Source of the DNA: Deltaproteobacteria bacterium CG03_land_8_20_14_0_80_45_14
GTDB lineage: Bacteria > Desulfobacterota > BSN033 > UBA1163
DNA length: 41,800 bases
Direction of reading: 5' to 3'
Assembly (NCBI GenBank): GCA_002780715.1
Contig: PEUO01000121.1
Location: forward strand, 1,102 to 42,901
Part shown: one piece after another, positions 7,546 through 15,193 of the stretch
Position numbering within the stretch: the stretch's first letter is position 1
How the letters are laid out: each line of letters starts with the position of its first letter
Made by a program: the position numbers and the translations under genes
The notes under the pieces: model-generated
What the model was told of the DNA's origin: nothing
Database searches by the model: none
What the model saw: only the letters and a program-made list of their open reading frames with translations

Positions 7546-8649
7546 ATGATCAATAGAAAATTCATCTCGGCTATAGGAATTGTTTTTTCATCCATCCCTC
7601 TCTGCTACTGCCTTTTATTGGCAGGAACAAAGGCCATGGGGTTCGCCATTCCTTTACCCGATCTGACCTTTACTCAGGCTCTATCCAAAGGAGAACAGGT
7701 CTACCTCGGGATCCCGCAAAAGAAGAGTCTCTCCTTCAAGGAAATCCGTGGGAATTTAATCCTCATTGAATTCATCAGCACCTATTGCGTGAGCTGTCAG
7801 AGGCAGGCCCCGATTTTCAATGAGTTATATTCATCCATTGAAAAAGATCCCAGATTGAAGGGAAAGGTGAAGATGATAGGGGTGGCTGCCGGGAATAACC
7901 TGAATGAGGTGGAAATTTATAAAAAACAATATAATGTCCCCTATCCTATTATCAGCGATTCTAAATTCGATGCCCATATGGGTGTTGGAAGCCCTCGAAC
8001 CCCTTTCACGATTTGGGTCAGGAAAGATGCTCAGGGAAAAGGCGTTGTGGTGAGTACGCATCTGGGTTTGATGGATTTACAGAGCCTCGTGGATGAAACC
8101 AAAGCAGTCCTTCAGTATGATCTCGCTCTATTAAAACCAAGAAAAGGAACTGTCTACGAAGGGGATGTTTTAAAGCCACCTCTCACAGAAGAAGAACTGC
8201 TGGCAAAGGCAAGGGAAGGAATGGAATCAACAGGAGGAAAAGTCCTTAAAATCGAAAAGATATCCCTGAAAGATGGAGATTGGATTTATTTGGGAAAGGT
8301 TGATTTCGGAACATCCCAGAAAAATCTCTTTTCGAAACTAGCAAGCCGGCGAGCTGTCTGTGATATCTGCCATGACACGTTTTTTATATATGCCTTTGAC
8401 CGTGAAGGAAAGGTGATCGATATTGTCCCTATCCAGCTTACAAAAGTTGGAAACCTCAACTGGACCGAGGAAGACATAAAAAAATTTAAAGCCAGAACCA
8501 TAGGGAGATCCATCCTCAGCCCATTCACTTTTGATCCCGGCGTCGATTCTGTCTCCGGGGCAACGATCACTGCCGTGTTGATCTTCGATAGCTTGGATAA
8601 AGCAAAAGAGATCTTCGAGAAACTAAAGAAGGAAGGATATGTTAAGTAA
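7546..8649 (+). CDS. Exported thioredoxin-like/FMN-binding domain fusion protein
   Basis: An N-terminal hydrophobic segment (about 7-33) suggests export or membrane anchoring. A redoxin domain follows (about 40-195) with the redox pair CVSC at Cys81/Cys84. The C-terminal part (about 215-367) is FMN_bind-like and ends with the flavinylation motif SGAT, Thr340, in DSVSGATIT. A CDICH motif (272-276) matches the CxxCH form of a covalent haem c site. The next gene, apbE, overlaps it by 11 bases and encodes the enzyme that attaches FMN to the Thr of such motifs, so this protein is the likely target. It could move electrons from a thiol or quinol donor to an unknown periplasmic acceptor. Domain identities are solid; the physiological role is not known. 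Confidence 0.85.
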   Translation: MINRKFISAIGIVFSSIPLCYCLLLAGTKAMGFAIPLPDLTFTQALSKGEQVYLGIPQKKSLSFKEIRGNLILIEFISTYCVSCQRQAPIFNELYSSIEKDPRLKGKVKMIGVAAGNNLNEVEIYKKQYNVPYPIISDSKFDAHMGVGSPRTPFTIWVRKDAQGKGVVVSTHLGLMDLQSLVDETKAVLQYDLALLKPRKGTVYEGDVLKPPLTEEELLAKAREGMESTGGKVLKIEKISLKDGDWIYLGKVDFGTSQKNLFSKLASRRAVCDICHDTFFIYAFDREGKVIDIVPIQLTKVGNLNWTEEDIKKFKARTIGRSILSPFTFDPGVDSVSGATITAVLIFDSLDKAKEIFEKLKKEGYVK

Positions 8650-9673
8650 TCTCCCTTCGCCCCCCTTTAAAAAGGGGAGAGTTATTTATATTCTTCTATT
8701 CTTCTCTTTCATCTCAATTCTCCATCCACCTTCTTCACAATCATCCAATCTCTTTAAATACCAGCAAGTGGCCATGGGGACAATAATTGAAATCACCCTC
8801 ATTGGCGATGATGAGGAAGCAGCCAATAAAGCAGTGCTTCAAGCCTTTCAGGAGATTAAAAGGATTGAAACTTTAATGAGCCCATGGCTTGATTCGAGTG
8901 ATGTGACTCGAATCAACCGATCCGCCGGAAAAGCATGGTTAAAGGTCTCTCCAGAAACCATGGAGGTAATCAAAAAAGCACAGGAGATATCCGAACTTTC
9001 AGAGGGTGGATTCGATATCACTATCGGCCCTCTCACTGAACTCTGGAGGGAGGCGAGAAAGAAAAAGATTCCCCCTTCTATAGAAGAAGTGAAAGAAAAA
9101 TTGGGTCTGGTCAATTTTAAAAATATAGAGACGGATCAAAAGGGGAAAGTTTTCTTGAAAAAGAAAGGCATGGCCATTGATCTGGGCGGAATTGCCAAAG
9201 GCTATGCTGTGGACAGGGCTTTTGAACTTCTGAAGTCTCTCGAATATAGAAATTTGATCATCAATGCTGGCGGAGATTTGAGAGTTGGAGGTCTAAAAAA
9301 TAATCAACCCTGGTCAATTGGTATCCAGAATCCAAGGGAATCTCAAAAACTCCTGGCAAGAATTTCTGTCTCCGATATGGCTGTCGTCACCTCAGGAGAT
9401 TATGAAAGATTCTTCAATTACGAAAGCAAACGGTATCACCATATCTTTAACCCAAAAGATGGTTTCCCTACAGATGACTGTCAAAGTGTAACAGTACTCT
9501 GTAAAGAAGGAATGATAGCCGATGCCCTGGCGACAGCTGTGTTTGTTCTCGGCCTTGAGAAGGGATATGCCCTCTGTCAAAAACTTGATGGCGTCGAATG
9601 TCTCATCGTAGACAAAGAGGGAAAGACTATCATTTCACCCGGTCTGAAAGACCGGATCTCATTTGGTCCTTGA
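8639..9673 (+). CDS. apbE: FAD:protein FMN transferase ApbE
   Basis: ApbE uses FAD to attach FMN to a Thr or Ser in exported flavoproteins, with Mg2+. The signatures are present: AMGTIIEI at the start of the domain, DLGGIAKGYAVD, NAGGDLR, TSGDYERFF, HHIFNP and the C-terminal ADALATAVFV. The 344-aa length is normal. A hydrophobic stretch at about 14-36 without a lipobox Cys indicates secretion. The ATG at 8639 lies within the end of the preceding gene, so the two are coupled. Residues about 4-13 (NLPSPPFKKG) are encoded by a partial copy of a C-rich palindromic repeat found elsewhere in the window, so the leader has been partly built from a repeat. Confidence 0.95.
   Translation: MLSNLPSPPFKKGRVIYILLFFSFISILHPPSSQSSNLFKYQQVAMGTIIEITLIGDDEEAANKAVLQAFQEIKRIETLMSPWLDSSDVTRINRSAGKAWLKVSPETMEVIKKAQEISELSEGGFDITIGPLTELWREARKKKIPPSIEEVKEKLGLVNFKNIETDQKGKVFLKKKGMAIDLGGIAKGYAVDRAFELLKSLEYRNLIINAGGDLRVGGLKNNQPWSIGIQNPRESQKLLARISVSDMAVVTSGDYERFFNYESKRYHHIFNPKDGFPTDDCQSVTVLCKEGMIADALATAVFVLGLEKGYALCQKLDGVECLIVDKEGKTIISPGLKDRISFGP
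8648..8681. repeat. Partial C/G-rich palindrome inside the apbE leader
   Basis: The sequence resembles the left arm and loop of the perfect hairpin at 11567-11611 (cgccccccttt followed by aaaaagggg) with a degenerate right arm. It is read in frame in the n-region of the ApbE signal sequence. Confidence 0.65.
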
Positions 9674-9743
9674 TGGTTATACAATTTCAATTCTGGATTT
9701 CCATCATTAATGATTATAGGTTAATGAAGAAAGGAGCACAGAG

Positions 9744-10367
9744 ATGAATCAATCGCGAAATGTCGCTATCCTTATTTTTGATGAAGTGGAGGTGCTCGAT
9801 TTTTGTGGTCCCTTTGAGGTCTTCTCAGTGACAGGTAGGCAGGACAATTTAAATCCCTTTAACGTTTATACGGTTGCAGAGAAAGGGCAACCCATCTCAG
9901 CTCGAAATCATTTGAGTGTTAATCCAAGCTATACCATTCAGGATTGTCCTCAGCCAGATATTCTGCTCGTCCCGGGAGGATTAGGCACTCGTAGAGAAAT
10001 TCACAACCCTATCTTGATTGATTGGATAAGAAGCTCTTCACAAAAGGCAGAGTTAATTCTTTCGGTATGCACCGGAGCTCTGCTCCTGGCGAAAGCTGGC
10101 TTGCTGGAAGGCCTGGCAGCCACCACTCACCACGGGGCAATAGAACTTCTGAAGAAAGTGGCGCCTCACACAACGATTCAAGCAAACAAACGGATTATAG
10201 ACAACGGAAGAATCATTGTATCGGCCGGCATATCTGCGGGAATTGATATGTCTTTGTATGTGGTCGCCAAGCTCCTGGGTAAAGAACGGGCACTCGAAAC
10301 AGCTCAATATATGGAATATGACTGGAACGTCGATCCAGGAAGAATATTATCGACTGAGCGCTCATAA
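9744..10367 (+). CDS. DJ-1/PfpI family protein, isonitrile hydratase-like branch
   Basis: This 207-aa cytoplasmic protein has the class I glutamine-amidotransferase-like fold. The nucleophile elbow is SVCTGALLLA with Cys109-Thr110, and Asp19 in VEVLDFCGP lies where isonitrile hydratases have their catalytic Asp. TTHHGAIELL supplies the usual His. No helix-turn-helix follows, so it is not one of the AraC-type regulators that share this domain. AAAGGAG precedes the ATG at a good distance. The gene stands alone between apbE and the toxin-antitoxin pair. An enzymatic role on isonitriles or on glyoxal-type damage is possible; the substrate cannot be assigned. Confidence 0.85.
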   Translation: MNQSRNVAILIFDEVEVLDFCGPFEVFSVTGRQDNLNPFNVYTVAEKGQPISARNHLSVNPSYTIQDCPQPDILLVPGGLGTRREIHNPILIDWIRSSSQKAELILSVCTGALLLAKAGLLEGLAATTHHGAIELLKKVAPHTTIQANKRIIDNGRIIVSAGISAGIDMSLYVVAKLLGKERALETAQYMEYDWNVDPGRILSTERS

Positions 10368-10655
10368 ATCATTTTAGGACGTGCCCAAGAGACACAGTTA
10401 AGTTTGTTAAGTAAGGACGGTTTACAAGTGGCACTGGACTTCGCAGGATAATTTAAAATACTTAAGGACGTCCTCAAGGTCATTGCCCCCGACCAAACCT
10501 CCGCCTGAAAACTTCTTCCTGAAATCTTCCGCAAGTCATTTTGTCCCTACATTGCAGATTTCAACCAATAATAAATAAATTAGGTCTGTTGACGTTCCAA
10601 ATCAAGTATCTAAATTTCTTGACACCTATAACGTATCAGGTTACAATTTTACTGT
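10368..10655. other. Spacer between DJ-1 gene and higBA
   Basis: About 290 bases with no convincing gene on either strand. It contains a small ggacgtcc palindrome near 10465-10480 and, at its right end, the higBA promoter. Nothing else recognisable was seen. Confidence 0.6.
10619..10647 (+). promoter_or_regulatory. Strong sigma70-type promoter of higBA
   Basis: TTGACA at 10619-10624 and TACAAT at 10642-10647 are separated by exactly 17 bases, the best match to the housekeeping consensus in the window. Transcription would begin near the higB start codon at 10656, so the toxin message would have almost no leader. Confidence 0.75.
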
Positions 10656-10664
10656 ATGATACAG
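10652..10664. promoter_or_regulatory. Probable HigA operator overlapping the higB start
   Basis: The perfect palindrome ctgtat-g-atacag covers the higB ATG and sits immediately downstream of the -10 box; a related half-site (gtatcagg) lies in the promoter spacer. Binding of the HigA antitoxin here would repress the operon, as in known type II systems. The assignment rests on position and symmetry. Confidence 0.55.
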
Positions 10665-10934
10665 AATTTTCGGCACAAAGGCCTAAAGCAGCTCTTTGAA
10701 TCAGGCATCTCAGCAGGTGTCAATCCACAACATGTACCACGGCTCCGGGGAATCCTCGCTCTTCTCGAGACGGCTGAAACCATTGATGATATGGATTTGG
10801 CCGGCTTAAATTTGCATGAACTTAAAGGTGAGCGTAAAGGGACGTGTTCAGTGAAAGTCAGTGGGAACTGGCGTGTTAGCTTCAAGATTAAACAAGGGGA
10901 TGTCATCGACGTAAATTATGAAGATTATCATTAA
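10656..10934 (+). CDS. higB: HigB-like type II toxin (RelE/ParE superfamily)
   Basis: This 92-aa basic protein matches HigB mRNA interferases, which cut mRNA on the ribosome. Family features are the N-terminal [13 protein letters not shown], the central [20 protein letters not shown] and the C-terminal strand ending in VNYEDYH. The toxin precedes the antitoxin, the reversed order that is typical of hig loci. The promoter and operator lie directly at its start, and higA begins 11 bases after its stop. Neighbours are unrelated, which fits a horizontally mobile module. Confidence 0.93.
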   Translation: MIQNFRHKGLKQLFESGISAGVNPQHVPRLRGILALLETAETIDDMDLAGLNLHELKGERKGTCSVKVSGNWRVSFKIKQGDVIDVNYEDYH

Positions 10935-10945
10935 AGGAGAATTCT

Positions 10946-11236
10946 ATGCGCATGCACAATCCACCGCATCCCGGGGAAATTATAAGAGAGTTTTGTATTG
11001 CACCCCTGAATTTAAGTGTAACGGAGGCAGCCGATGCACTGGGGGTTACACGAAAAACTCTTTCCACCCTTCTGAACGGCAGGTCCGGGATCAGTCCTGA
11101 AATGGCTCTTAGATTGTCAAAGGTTTTTGGCCGGACACCAGAGGGGTGGCTTCGCCTTCAACTACAATTTGATTTATGGAAAACACAACAATCAGTTGAT
11201 ATTAGAAAGTTAAAGCGTGTAGAGGCAAATGTTTGA
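10946..11236 (+). CDS. higA: HigA-like antitoxin with helix-turn-helix DNA-binding domain
   Basis: This 96-aa XRE-type protein neutralises HigB and represses the operon. The HigA opening [18 protein letters not shown] and the helix-turn-helix ([20 protein letters not shown]) are evident, followed by [20 protein letters not shown], which is diagnostic of the HigA branch. AAAGGAG lies 6 bases upstream of the ATG, giving stronger translation initiation than for higB, as expected for an antitoxin. Confidence 0.94.
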   Translation: MRMHNPPHPGEIIREFCIAPLNLSVTEAADALGVTRKTLSTLLNGRSGISPEMALRLSKVFGRTPEGWLRLQLQFDLWKTQQSVDIRKLKRVEANV

Positions 11237-11660
11237 GTCTTAAATAGAGACAGATAACTTTTCATTCCCTCTGATCAGCGTTCAGAAACTTTTCACACTG
11301 GCAGGTGAATTTACTCGTTATCGCTCACTTTCATCCGTAATCTTCGATTCCTGCATATGGCCCCCAGTACTGACTTGTAGGTGAACACAGACTCAAAGAG
11401 CTGGATATCGGGCAAGCTTGGGTAGAGGTCTCGCTAAAAATAATTGTAATTGGTCATGGCCGGTTGGCCTCCCAAACATGTTTGCAGAAACTCCTGCTTT
11501 CGCCGGAGCGGCTTCGCGCAGGCAGGCCAGTAGTTCGGCGTGCTGGCACGAACCATGAAAAGTCTTAATCCCCCCTCGCCCCCCTTTAGCAAAGGGGGGC
11601 GAGGGGGGATTTGAAAGTTATCTTCTAACTAAAAAATGCGGCGGCAATCAACCCCAAAAA
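11237..11660. other. Spacer between higA and the thioesterase: possible decayed coding DNA plus hairpin
   Basis: No intact gene was found in these 424 bases. On the minus strand, 11311-11493 reads as protein-like text interrupted by one in-frame stop (pieces such as YPSLPDIQLFESV and KSVLGAICRNRRLR, ending at the stop 11311-11313), which may be a remnant of an unidentified gene. The stretch 11490-11545 holds short palindromes (cgccggag, gcaggcaggcc), and a perfect C/G hairpin lies at 11567-11611. Confidence 0.4.
11567..11611. repeat. Perfect 21-bp-arm C/G-rich hairpin
   Basis: Two perfectly complementary 21-bp arms (11567-11587 and 11591-11611) are separated by the loop agc. The arms consist of runs of six C, then t-c-g, then six C and ttt. 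There is no following T-tract, so a conventional intrinsic terminator is unlikely. Related degraded copies occur inside apbE (8648-8681) and at the 3' end of maf (29738-29790). Confidence 0.9.
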
Positions 11661-12128
11661 TCATATCTTTTTGGGTGGTAAGTTCTCTTGTCCTTCGACT
11701 TTCAGGTCAGGGACGATCATCATCGTGGCTGTTCCATGGGCTAAGAGATTTCCTTTAGCATTATAAATCGTGGCGTCTCCTAAAGCCAAAGTTTTCCCTA
11801 TCTTGATGCACCGGCCTTTGGCCACCAGCTTCCCTTTCTGGACCGGAGCAAGAAAATTCACCTTTATCTCAACAGTCGTGAGTCCCATTCCATCCTTCAC
11901 TTGAGGGAAGACGGCCCAAAAAGTGGCTGCGTCCATGACTGAGGCCATAACCCCTCCATGGACAAAACCAAAAGGCTGGAGATGTTTCTCCTCCAGTTCA
12001 ACCTCCAAAACGGCCGTTCCCCATTCGAGGTCTTTGATCTTCATCGAGAGAAGCGAAAAATAGGGGGATTGATTGACAAGCCTTGATATGGTCTCTTTGT
12101 ATTTTGGATTTAACCGCGATTCAGACAT
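11661..12128 (-). CDS. PaaI-type hotdog-fold thioesterase
   Basis: This is a small cytoplasmic acyl-CoA thioesterase-like protein of 155 aa. The hotdog signature HGGVMASVMDAATFWAV, with its active-site Asp region, and the following VEIKVNFLAPVQKG are typical of the PaaI/YdiI group. The start is placed at 12128 because GGAGAG lies 7 bases upstream; an in-frame ATG at 12188 lacks a site and would intrude into the upstream permease gene. It is last in line behind the ABC transporter genes on the same strand, with a short gap, so co-transcription is likely. A link to export of an acylated substrate is possible but unproven. Confidence 0.85.
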   Translation of the reverse strand: MSESRLNPKYKETISRLVNQSPYFSLLSMKIKDLEWGTAVLEVELEEKHLQPFGFVHGGVMASVMDAATFWAVFPQVKDGMGLTTVEIKVNFLAPVQKGKLVAKGRCIKIGKTLALGDATIYNAKGNLLAHGTATMMIVPDLKVEGQENLPPKKI

Positions 12129-12184
12129 CAATATCTCTCCTTTTGACAATGGGATATAAGAAAATATTTTATGATCTTCATGAC

Positions 12185-13351
12185 TCAAACTGCCCGCAGG
12201 GCATCTACAATAATCATGCGCGATGCTCGTATCGCCGGAAGCACGCCACCCACCAAACCCATCACCAGTGCGAATACCATGCCCATAGTAATAATATTGA
12301 AGTTCAGAGAGAAGCTGAAGGCGAGTTCTGAAAAAGTCTGGAAGTTCATTGTGGATATGGTGATGAGCTGCATGAAGGAAGCGAAGAAGAGCCCAACGAG
12401 TCCACCTAAAAAGCCGAGGAACAACGATTCCAGAAGAAATGCAATCAGGATATCTCTCCTTTTAAATCCGAGTGCGCGAAGGGTTCCGATCTCGGCTGTC
12501 CGGTTGGCCACAGCAGAGTACATAGTAATCATCGCACCGATAATTGCCCCGATAGAAAAAATAATGGTGAGAGAAATACCTAAAATTCTCAGAAACTTTG
12601 CCATGATCTCGGATTGGTCTGCATAATACCTCGTCTCCCGCTTTGCTTCTACGGTCAGGCGGGGGTCGCTTTCAATGCGTGATTTAACATTCTGGAACTC
12701 TGAAGAATCCTGTAACTTAAAAATAACCGAGGAATAACCATTCCTCCGAAAGGCCTGCATGAACTGGTCCGCATCTCCCCAGATCTCGGAGTTGAAACCA
12801 GTGTTTCCGGCATCAAAGACTCCCACAATCCTCCAGTCACGCATTCCGCAGCAGAGTGTTTCATCCACCCCTATATCCTTGAACTTCTGAACAATGCTCA
12901 TCCCAGCGATGACTTCTGTTGAGCCCATTCTTGGAAGGCGCCCTTCCACCAGTCTCACCTGTGACCTCAAGAGAAGAGAGTTTTCATCTATGCCACGGAG
13001 AACCACATTGGAGGGCTTGTCGCTCCCCTTCTTGGTCAGGGCAATCAGCACCACAACCTCCTTGGACAGAAGCTTCTGGCCTCTTGGACCCATGGCAATC
13101 TCAGGAAATGTTTCCAAAATGGAAGCTTGCTGCCTGGTCACCCCACTCACCACTTCGGAACTCGAACCTTTGCGAAGGAATACCAGGTTGTCGTAAGAGC
13201 CTGTCTCGACCAGGGTCTTCTGGAGCCCTCCGGCAAGCATCAAAATGGAGGCAAAGACAAAAACCACTAAGGCCATACCCGAAACGGTCAGAATAGTCGT
13301 CAGCCTTCGTGTCCAGAGATTACGGAAGTTGTAGGCTATCGGGATCGCCAT
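12185..13351 (-). CDS. MacB/FtsX-like ABC transporter permease, second copy
   Basis: This 388-aa inner-membrane permease has the MacB topology: one N-terminal membrane helix (about 18-42), a large periplasmic domain (about 43-260) and three C-terminal helices around the FtsX signature (YSAVANRTAEIGTLRALGF). It ends in PAIRASRMIIVDALRAV. Its ATG overlaps the stop of the other permease gene (TGATG), so the two should be made together and could form a heterodimer working with the ATPase. It resembles LolC/MacB-type mechanotransmission exporters rather than channel-type transporters. The cargo is unknown. Confidence 0.9.
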   Translation of the reverse strand: MAIPIAYNFRNLWTRRLTTILTVSGMALVVFVFASILMLAGGLQKTLVETGSYDNLVFLRKGSSSEVVSGVTRQQASILETFPEIAMGPRGQKLLSKEVVVLIALTKKGSDKPSNVVLRGIDENSLLLRSQVRLVEGRLPRMGSTEVIAGMSIVQKFKDIGVDETLCCGMRDWRIVGVFDAGNTGFNSEIWGDADQFMQAFRRNGYSSVIFKLQDSSEFQNVKSRIESDPRLTVEAKRETRYYADQSEIMAKFLRILGISLTIIFSIGAIIGAMITMYSAVANRTAEIGTLRALGFKRRDILIAFLLESLFLGFLGGLVGLFFASFMQLITISTMNFQTFSELAFSFSLNFNIITMGMVFALVMGLVGGVLPAIRASRMIIVDALRAV

Positions 13352-14508
13352 CAGCCGATCCTCCTGAGGCCGTCTGCGATACGAATTTTAATAGCCCGCC
13401 GGGTTGGGATGATCGCCGAAACAAAGGCAATGGTCAATGCGGCCACCAGGTTTAATAAAAGGGTTTCTCTCCCAATATTAAACACGGGGAAGTAAGTTCC
13501 CAACTCATGGCTCAGGATTTTTGTCGCAGGAAAGGTCAACACGACACCCAGCAGACAACCCATGATCGTGATCACCAGAGACTCTCCAAAGATCAGTGCA
13601 GTAATATGTCCCCCTCCAAATCCGAGGGTCTTTAAGATAGCATACTCTCCAATTCTCTCCCGAGTGGTCATCGCCATGGTGTTTGCGACCACGGCCATGA
13701 TGATGAAAATGACCACGAAGGAGACGATCTGGATGGCCGTCACGATGGCTCCACTCATGGCAATAAAACCTTGCTGGAAGGCTTTTTCAGTTTCCGTCAG
13801 GGTTTCTGCCAGAGAATTTTTAAAGATTTGATCTATGGCAACGGCCACATCGCCTGCCAGCTCTGGGCGGGCCACACCAATGATATAGTAACCCACCTGA
13901 TCAGCCCAGCCTGAGAGAGACTTTTTCACGATTTCATTGAGGTAATCCCAGTGAAAGAAAAACTGACTTTCATCCGTATCCTTGTCTCTCCCCAGATAGA
14001 TGGCTCGAACCACAAAATCCCAGTTTCCCAGGAAGATGGTTCCTTTGAGGGTAATGATGTCGCCAATCTTCCATCCGAACTTGGCTGCAAGTTTTTTTCC
14101 AATGACACAACCCTTCTGATCTTTGAGAAACGCCTCTTTGCCATCTGGAGGGATGATAAATTCAGGATAGAGTTCAAGAAAGCTCCTGGGTTCCACGGCA
14201 AAGTTGGCAAAGAAATTTTTCTCGTCACCGTAAACACCACCAAACCAGGTTCCGTAAGAAACGGTCTTCACGCCGTTGACCTGCTGGATCTTATTTTTGT
14301 AAAAATGAGGAAGCGGGAAAACGATGGATACCGAATTCCTGGTGACGAGGCGTGTGGCAGAAGAAGCCTCCACGCCTGCATACCAGGCGCTGATCAGGGT
14401 GCGAAGGAGACCAAAGGCCAAGATTGCGATGGTAATCCCCAGGATGGTGAGACTGGTGCGGAGTTTATTTCGAAAAGCACTCCTAAAGAGGACTTTGAGA
14501 ATGAGCAT
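13351..14508 (-). CDS. MacB/FtsX-like ABC transporter permease, first copy
   Basis: This is a 385-aa protein with the same layout as its neighbour: an N-terminal helix after RNKLRTSLTILGITIAILAF, a periplasmic domain, and three C-terminal helices with TTRERIGEYAILKTLGFG and the ending PTRRAIKIRIADGLRRIG. Its start lies 26 bases inside the end of the ATPase gene, so translation is coupled. The two permeases clearly differ in sequence, which argues for a functional heterodimer rather than a recent duplication. Role: energy-driven extrusion or extraction of a periplasmic or membrane substrate, with the HlyD-type adaptor encoded upstream. Confidence 0.9.
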   Translation of the reverse strand: MLILKVLFRSAFRNKLRTSLTILGITIAILAFGLLRTLISAWYAGVEASSATRLVTRNSVSIVFPLPHFYKNKIQQVNGVKTVSYGTWFGGVYGDEKNFFANFAVEPRSFLELYPEFIIPPDGKEAFLKDQKGCVIGKKLAAKFGWKIGDIITLKGTIFLGNWDFVVRAIYLGRDKDTDESQFFFHWDYLNEIVKKSLSGWADQVGYYIIGVARPELAGDVAVAIDQIFKNSLAETLTETEKAFQQGFIAMSGAIVTAIQIVSFVVIFIIMAVVANTMAMTTRERIGEYAILKTLGFGGGHITALIFGESLVITIMGCLLGVVLTFPATKILSHELGTYFPVFNIGRETLLLNLVAALTIAFVSAIIPTRRAIKIRIADGLRRIG

Positions 14509-15193
14509 TGTTTAAAAAACCTTTTTCCAGATGTCTGAGCACCTGAGCCCTCTTGGCTGCCCGTGGGTCATGAGTCACCATGATGATGGTCTTTTTCAGT
14601 TCAGCATTGAGGCGCTCCATCAGGTCCAGAACTTCCTCAGCCGAAACCCGATCCAGGTCGCCTGTGGGTTCGTCTGCGACCAAAATGGTCGGATCGGTGA
14701 CAATGGCGCGAGCAATGGCCACCCGTTGCTGTTCACCACCTGAAAGCTCTTTGGGGTAATGATCCAAACGATGGGAAAGGTTGACCAGCCTGAGGGCCAT
14801 GTCCACATGCTCCCTGCGCTCTTTTTTTGAAAGTCCTGTCAAATTTAGAGGAAGCTCCACATTCTCAAAGGCGTTGAGAACCGGGATGAGGTTGTAGAAT
14901 TGAAAGATGAAACCCACATTCGTGGCACGCCACTGGGCAAGCTCTGTTTCAGAAAGCAAAGTAATATCAACGCCCCCGACCTTGATCGTGCCGCTGTCCG
15001 CCCTGTCAATACCAGCGATCAGATTGAGAAGCGTGCTTTTCCCCGAACCGGATGGGCCCATGAGGACCAGGAATTCGACCTCGTTGATGTCAAAAGTGAT
15101 ATCGTGCAACACGGGGACGACTTGAGTCCCCCGGTGATAGGACTTGCTCAAATTTCTTATTTCAACAATGGGTGTTTTCCCTTCCATCCTCAC
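14483..15193 (-). CDS. ABC transporter ATP-binding protein (LolD/MacB type)
   Basis: This 236-aa nucleotide-binding subunit contains Walker [10 protein letters not shown], the Q-loop in [10 protein letters not shown], the signature [14 protein letters not shown], Walker [13 protein letters not shown] and the switch His in VTHDPRAA. The sequence is the MacB/LolD type ([16 protein letters not shown] is characteristic). It overlaps the adaptor gene by 4 bases upstream and the first permease by 26 bases downstream, giving one tight operon. Hydrolysis of ATP here powers the two FtsX-like permeases. Confidence 0.95.
   Translation of the reverse strand: MRMEGKTPIVEIRNLSKSYHRGTQVVPVLHDITFDINEVEFLVLMGPSGSGKSTLLNLIAGIDRADSGTIKVGGVDITLLSETELAQWRATNVGFIFQFYNLIPVLNAFENVELPLNLTGLSKKERREHVDMALRLVNLSHRLDHYPKELSGGEQQRVAIARAIVTDPTILVADEPTGDLDRVSAEEVLDLMERLNAELKKTIIMVTHDPRAAKRAQVLRHLEKGFLNNAHSQSPL

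Noticed and set aside
11567-11611. Intrinsic terminator for higA or the thioesterase gene
   Set aside because: The stem is perfect but no T-run follows on either strand, and related copies occur inside coding regions.
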